Notes under the pieces: generated by a model
What the model was told of the DNA's origin: nothing
What the model saw: only the letters and a program-made list of their open reading frames with translations
Databases searched by the model: none
Shown: positions 62,519 through 64,000 of the stretch, in pieces
Position numbering within the stretch: the first letter of the stretch is position 1
Layout: the number at the start of each line of letters is the position of its first letter
Assembly: GCF_000382125.1 (NCBI RefSeq)
Contig: NZ_KB907553.1
Coordinates: forward strand, 1 to 64,000
Direction: 5' to 3'
From: Eudoraea adriatica DSM 19308
GTDB taxonomy: Bacteria; Bacteroidota; Bacteroidia; Flavobacteriales; Flavobacteriaceae
Length of the DNA: 64,000 nt
Translations under genes and position numbers: made by a program

Positions 62519-63664
62519 GTGCAGAAACACTACGACTATATTATAATAGGTGCAGGAGCCTCCGGCCTGATGCTTGCCAATGCCCTTGGCAATGATCCTT
62601 ATTTTAGGGGGAAAACCGTATTATTGATCGACAAGGATGCTAAAAAGACCAACGACCGTACCTGGTGCTTTTGGGAGAAGAATGAGGGCGATTTCGATAC
62701 TATCATTACAAAAAGCTGGAGTCAAATTCAATTTTATGGCGAGAATTATGGCGCAGCTCAGGAGATAGCACCATATAAATATAAAATGTTACGGGGACTT
62801 GATTTTTATAACAGCTATCTCAATAGCATTCGATCCTATGATAATGTTACCTTTTTGCAGGCTTTGGTAACGGCGGTTGAAGATCACAAAAATTATGTGG
62901 AAGTAACCACACAAAATACAGTCTTTAGGGGAACTAAAGTCTTTAATAGTATTTTTAATTATAAGTTGCTGCATCAACAAACAAAATATCCCGTTTTACA
63001 GCAGCATTTCATAGGATGGTTTATTAAATCTGATAAGCCCATTTTCAATGCGGAAAAGGCCACTTTTATGGATTTTTCGATCCCTCAAAAAGGTAATACG
63101 CGTTTCATGTACGTTTTGCCGTTTTCGGAAACGGAGGGATTGGTGGAGTATACTTTGTTCTCTGCGGACACATTAGCTGAACAAGAGTATGAAAATGCCA
63201 TTAAAAAATATATTGAAGAAACTCTCAGGTGCACTGAATACGAGATAGTAGAGAAAGAAAAAGGAAACATTCCCATGAGCTGCTATGATTTTTCTGCAAA
63301 GAACGGCAATAGCCTTTTACATATTGGAATAGCAGGAGGATGGGCAAAGGCCAGCACGGGATATACTTTTATGAGCACATACAGAAAGACCAAAGAATTG
63401 GTGGCTTTTCTCAAAAAGAATAAACCCCTTTCATCATTCACTCATAAAGATCGATATTGGTACTATGATTTACTTTTATTAGATATTCTGTACGAAGATA
63501 ACAGCAAAGGCAGACGTATTTTTGAATCGTTATTCAGAGGTAGCAGCCCCCAACTTATTTTTAAATTTCTGGACGAAGAAACCAATATCAGAGAAGATCT
63601 TAAGATTATTTCAAGTTGTCCAAAGAGTTATTTTATCAAGGCGCTATTTAACAGGCTGCTTTAG
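62519..63664 (+). CDS. crtY: Lycopene beta-cyclase
   Basis: A 381-residue cyclase forming the beta rings of carotenoids such as beta-carotene and zeaxanthin. No ATG is available: GTG at 62519 is chosen because the FAD-binding motif GAGASGLMLANALG begins about 12 residues later; an in-frame TTG at 62501 is the alternative. NDRTWCFWE (about 46-54) is the CrtY hallmark; MLRGLDFYNSYLN, PISCYDF-like IPMSCYDF, and GIAGGWAKASTGYTF also fit. It converges with the polyprenyl synthetase gene, with the stop codons overlapping (TTAG). Confidence 0.9.
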   Translation: MQKHYDYIIIGAGASGLMLANALGNDPYFRGKTVLLIDKDAKKTNDRTWCFWEKNEGDFDTIITKSWSQIQFYGENYGAAQEIAPYKYKMLRGLDFYNSYLNSIRSYDNVTFLQALVTAVEDHKNYVEVTTQNTVFRGTKVFNSIFNYKLLHQQTKYPVLQQHFIGWFIKSDKPIFNAEKATFMDFSIPQKGNTRFMYVLPFSETEGLVEYTLFSADTLAEQEYENAIKKYIEETLRCTEYEIVEKEKGNIPMSCYDFSAKNGNSLLHIGIAGGWAKASTGYTFMSTYRKTKELVAFLKKNKPLSSFTHKDRYWYYDLLLLDILYEDNSKGRRIFESLFRGSSPQLIFKFLDEETNIREDLKIISSCPKSYFIKALFNRLL

Positions 63665-64000
63665 ACTTCTCTGTTCATTAGTTTGTTGCCAAATCGCTGA
63701 AGTATCCCTTTCTTTTTTTCCGGTGCATCCAAAGATTCCAATATTTGGAATGCCTGTTTTGTATACTTTTCAATTTCTTTCCGAGTTAGTTCGGCCGCAC
63801 CACTTTTTATGAATATCTGCTTTACAGTTTGAATTTTTTCATGAGGGTTCTGAGGTTTTATTGAAAAAAGATTTTTCAATTCACGCTTCTCTTCTTCAGT
63901 AGCTAATTCCATTGCCCTTATATACAAAAAGGTTTTTTTATTTTCTATAATGTCCCCCCCTACCTGTTTTCCAAAATTCTCCGGATCACCGAACGCATCC
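63661..64000 (-). CDS. Polyprenyl (geranylgeranyl) diphosphate synthase, C-terminal part
   Basis: The frame is open from the stop at 63661 to the window edge, so this is the 3' end (about 112 codons) of a gene continuing to the right. The upstream codons read DAFGDPENFGKQVGGDIIENKKTFL, the conserved segment right after the second DDxxD motif of short-chain prenyltransferases (written here in part: GDPENFGKQVGGD). Next to crtY it probably supplies geranylgeranyl diphosphate for carotenoids, although the product length cannot be read without the N-terminus. Confidence 0.85.
   Translation of the reverse strand, partial: DAFGDPENFGKQVGGDIIENKKTFLYIRAMELATEEEKRELKNLFSIKPQNPHEKIQTVKQIFIKSGAAELTRKEIEKYTKQAFQILESLDAPEKKKGILQRFGNKLMNREV

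Overview
The window looks like a chromosome segment of a marine-type Flavobacteriaceae bacterium (Bacteroidota). The evidence is AT-rich DNA, many lipoproteins and TonB/SusC-type outer-membrane proteins, DUF4421, DUF6090, DUF2141 and DUF1254 families, a CusA-TolC fusion typical of Bacteroidota, a sulfatase and an arabinofuranosidase, and a carotenoid pair (lycopene cyclase plus a polyprenyl synthetase). Nearly all large genes have clear family signatures. I ran no database searches, so family names come from motif recognition.

Region 1 (1-5.5 kb) is the most remarkable part. Three promoterless-looking, one-gene units on the minus strand (lipoprotein sulfatase, DUF6090 membrane protein, cyclase-family lipoprotein) are each bounded by a private 10-bp terminal inverted repeat and separated by structured attC-like sites. 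They end at a palindromic attI-like site touching the stop codon of a tyrosine recombinase. This is the architecture of an integron cassette array. However, the recombinase lacks the IntI-specific insert and points the same way as the cassettes. The array runs off the left edge.

Region 2 (5.5-27 kb) is mostly chromosomal: tRNA-Arg beside a two-copy tandem hairpin repeat, an MsrA-family gene, DUF4421 and SusC-plug proteins, an OprB-like porin, a large Asp-box (BNR/VPS10-like) protein, an MltF-like lytic transglycosylase, two phenol-degradation-type outer-membrane proteins, a DUF1254/DUF1214 lipoprotein, a GH51 arabinofuranosidase, and an adenylyl cyclase-FGE-alpha/beta hydrolase fusion. A 113-bp piece of the mltF start region is duplicated in front of the neighbouring outer-membrane gene.

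Region 3 (27.06-40.60 kb) is a 13.5-kb integrative element in tRNA-Asn(GTT), flanked by perfect 46-bp direct repeats of the tRNA 3' end. It carries its own tyrosine integrase, a GIY-YIG protein, an AspBHI-like modification-dependent restriction enzyme, two large repeat lipoproteins, a serine recombinase, small unknown genes, a family of dispersed repeats, two copies of one promoter/leader segment, and a gene-less, hairpin-dense stretch at 39.6-40.0 kb.

Region 4 (40.6-64 kb) is chromosomal and metal-centred. It holds rseP, a SCO-family copper chaperone, feoA-feoB-FeoB-associated protein, DUF423, a TetR-SDR pair with matching palindromic operators, an S9 peptidase operon, tandem PPK2 kinases leading into a small His-rich protein and a CusA-TolC/CusB heavy-metal efflux system, and a ZIP transporter with a DtxR-type regulator divergent from a TonB receptor. 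It ends with crtY convergent with a polyprenyl synthetase gene cut by the right edge.
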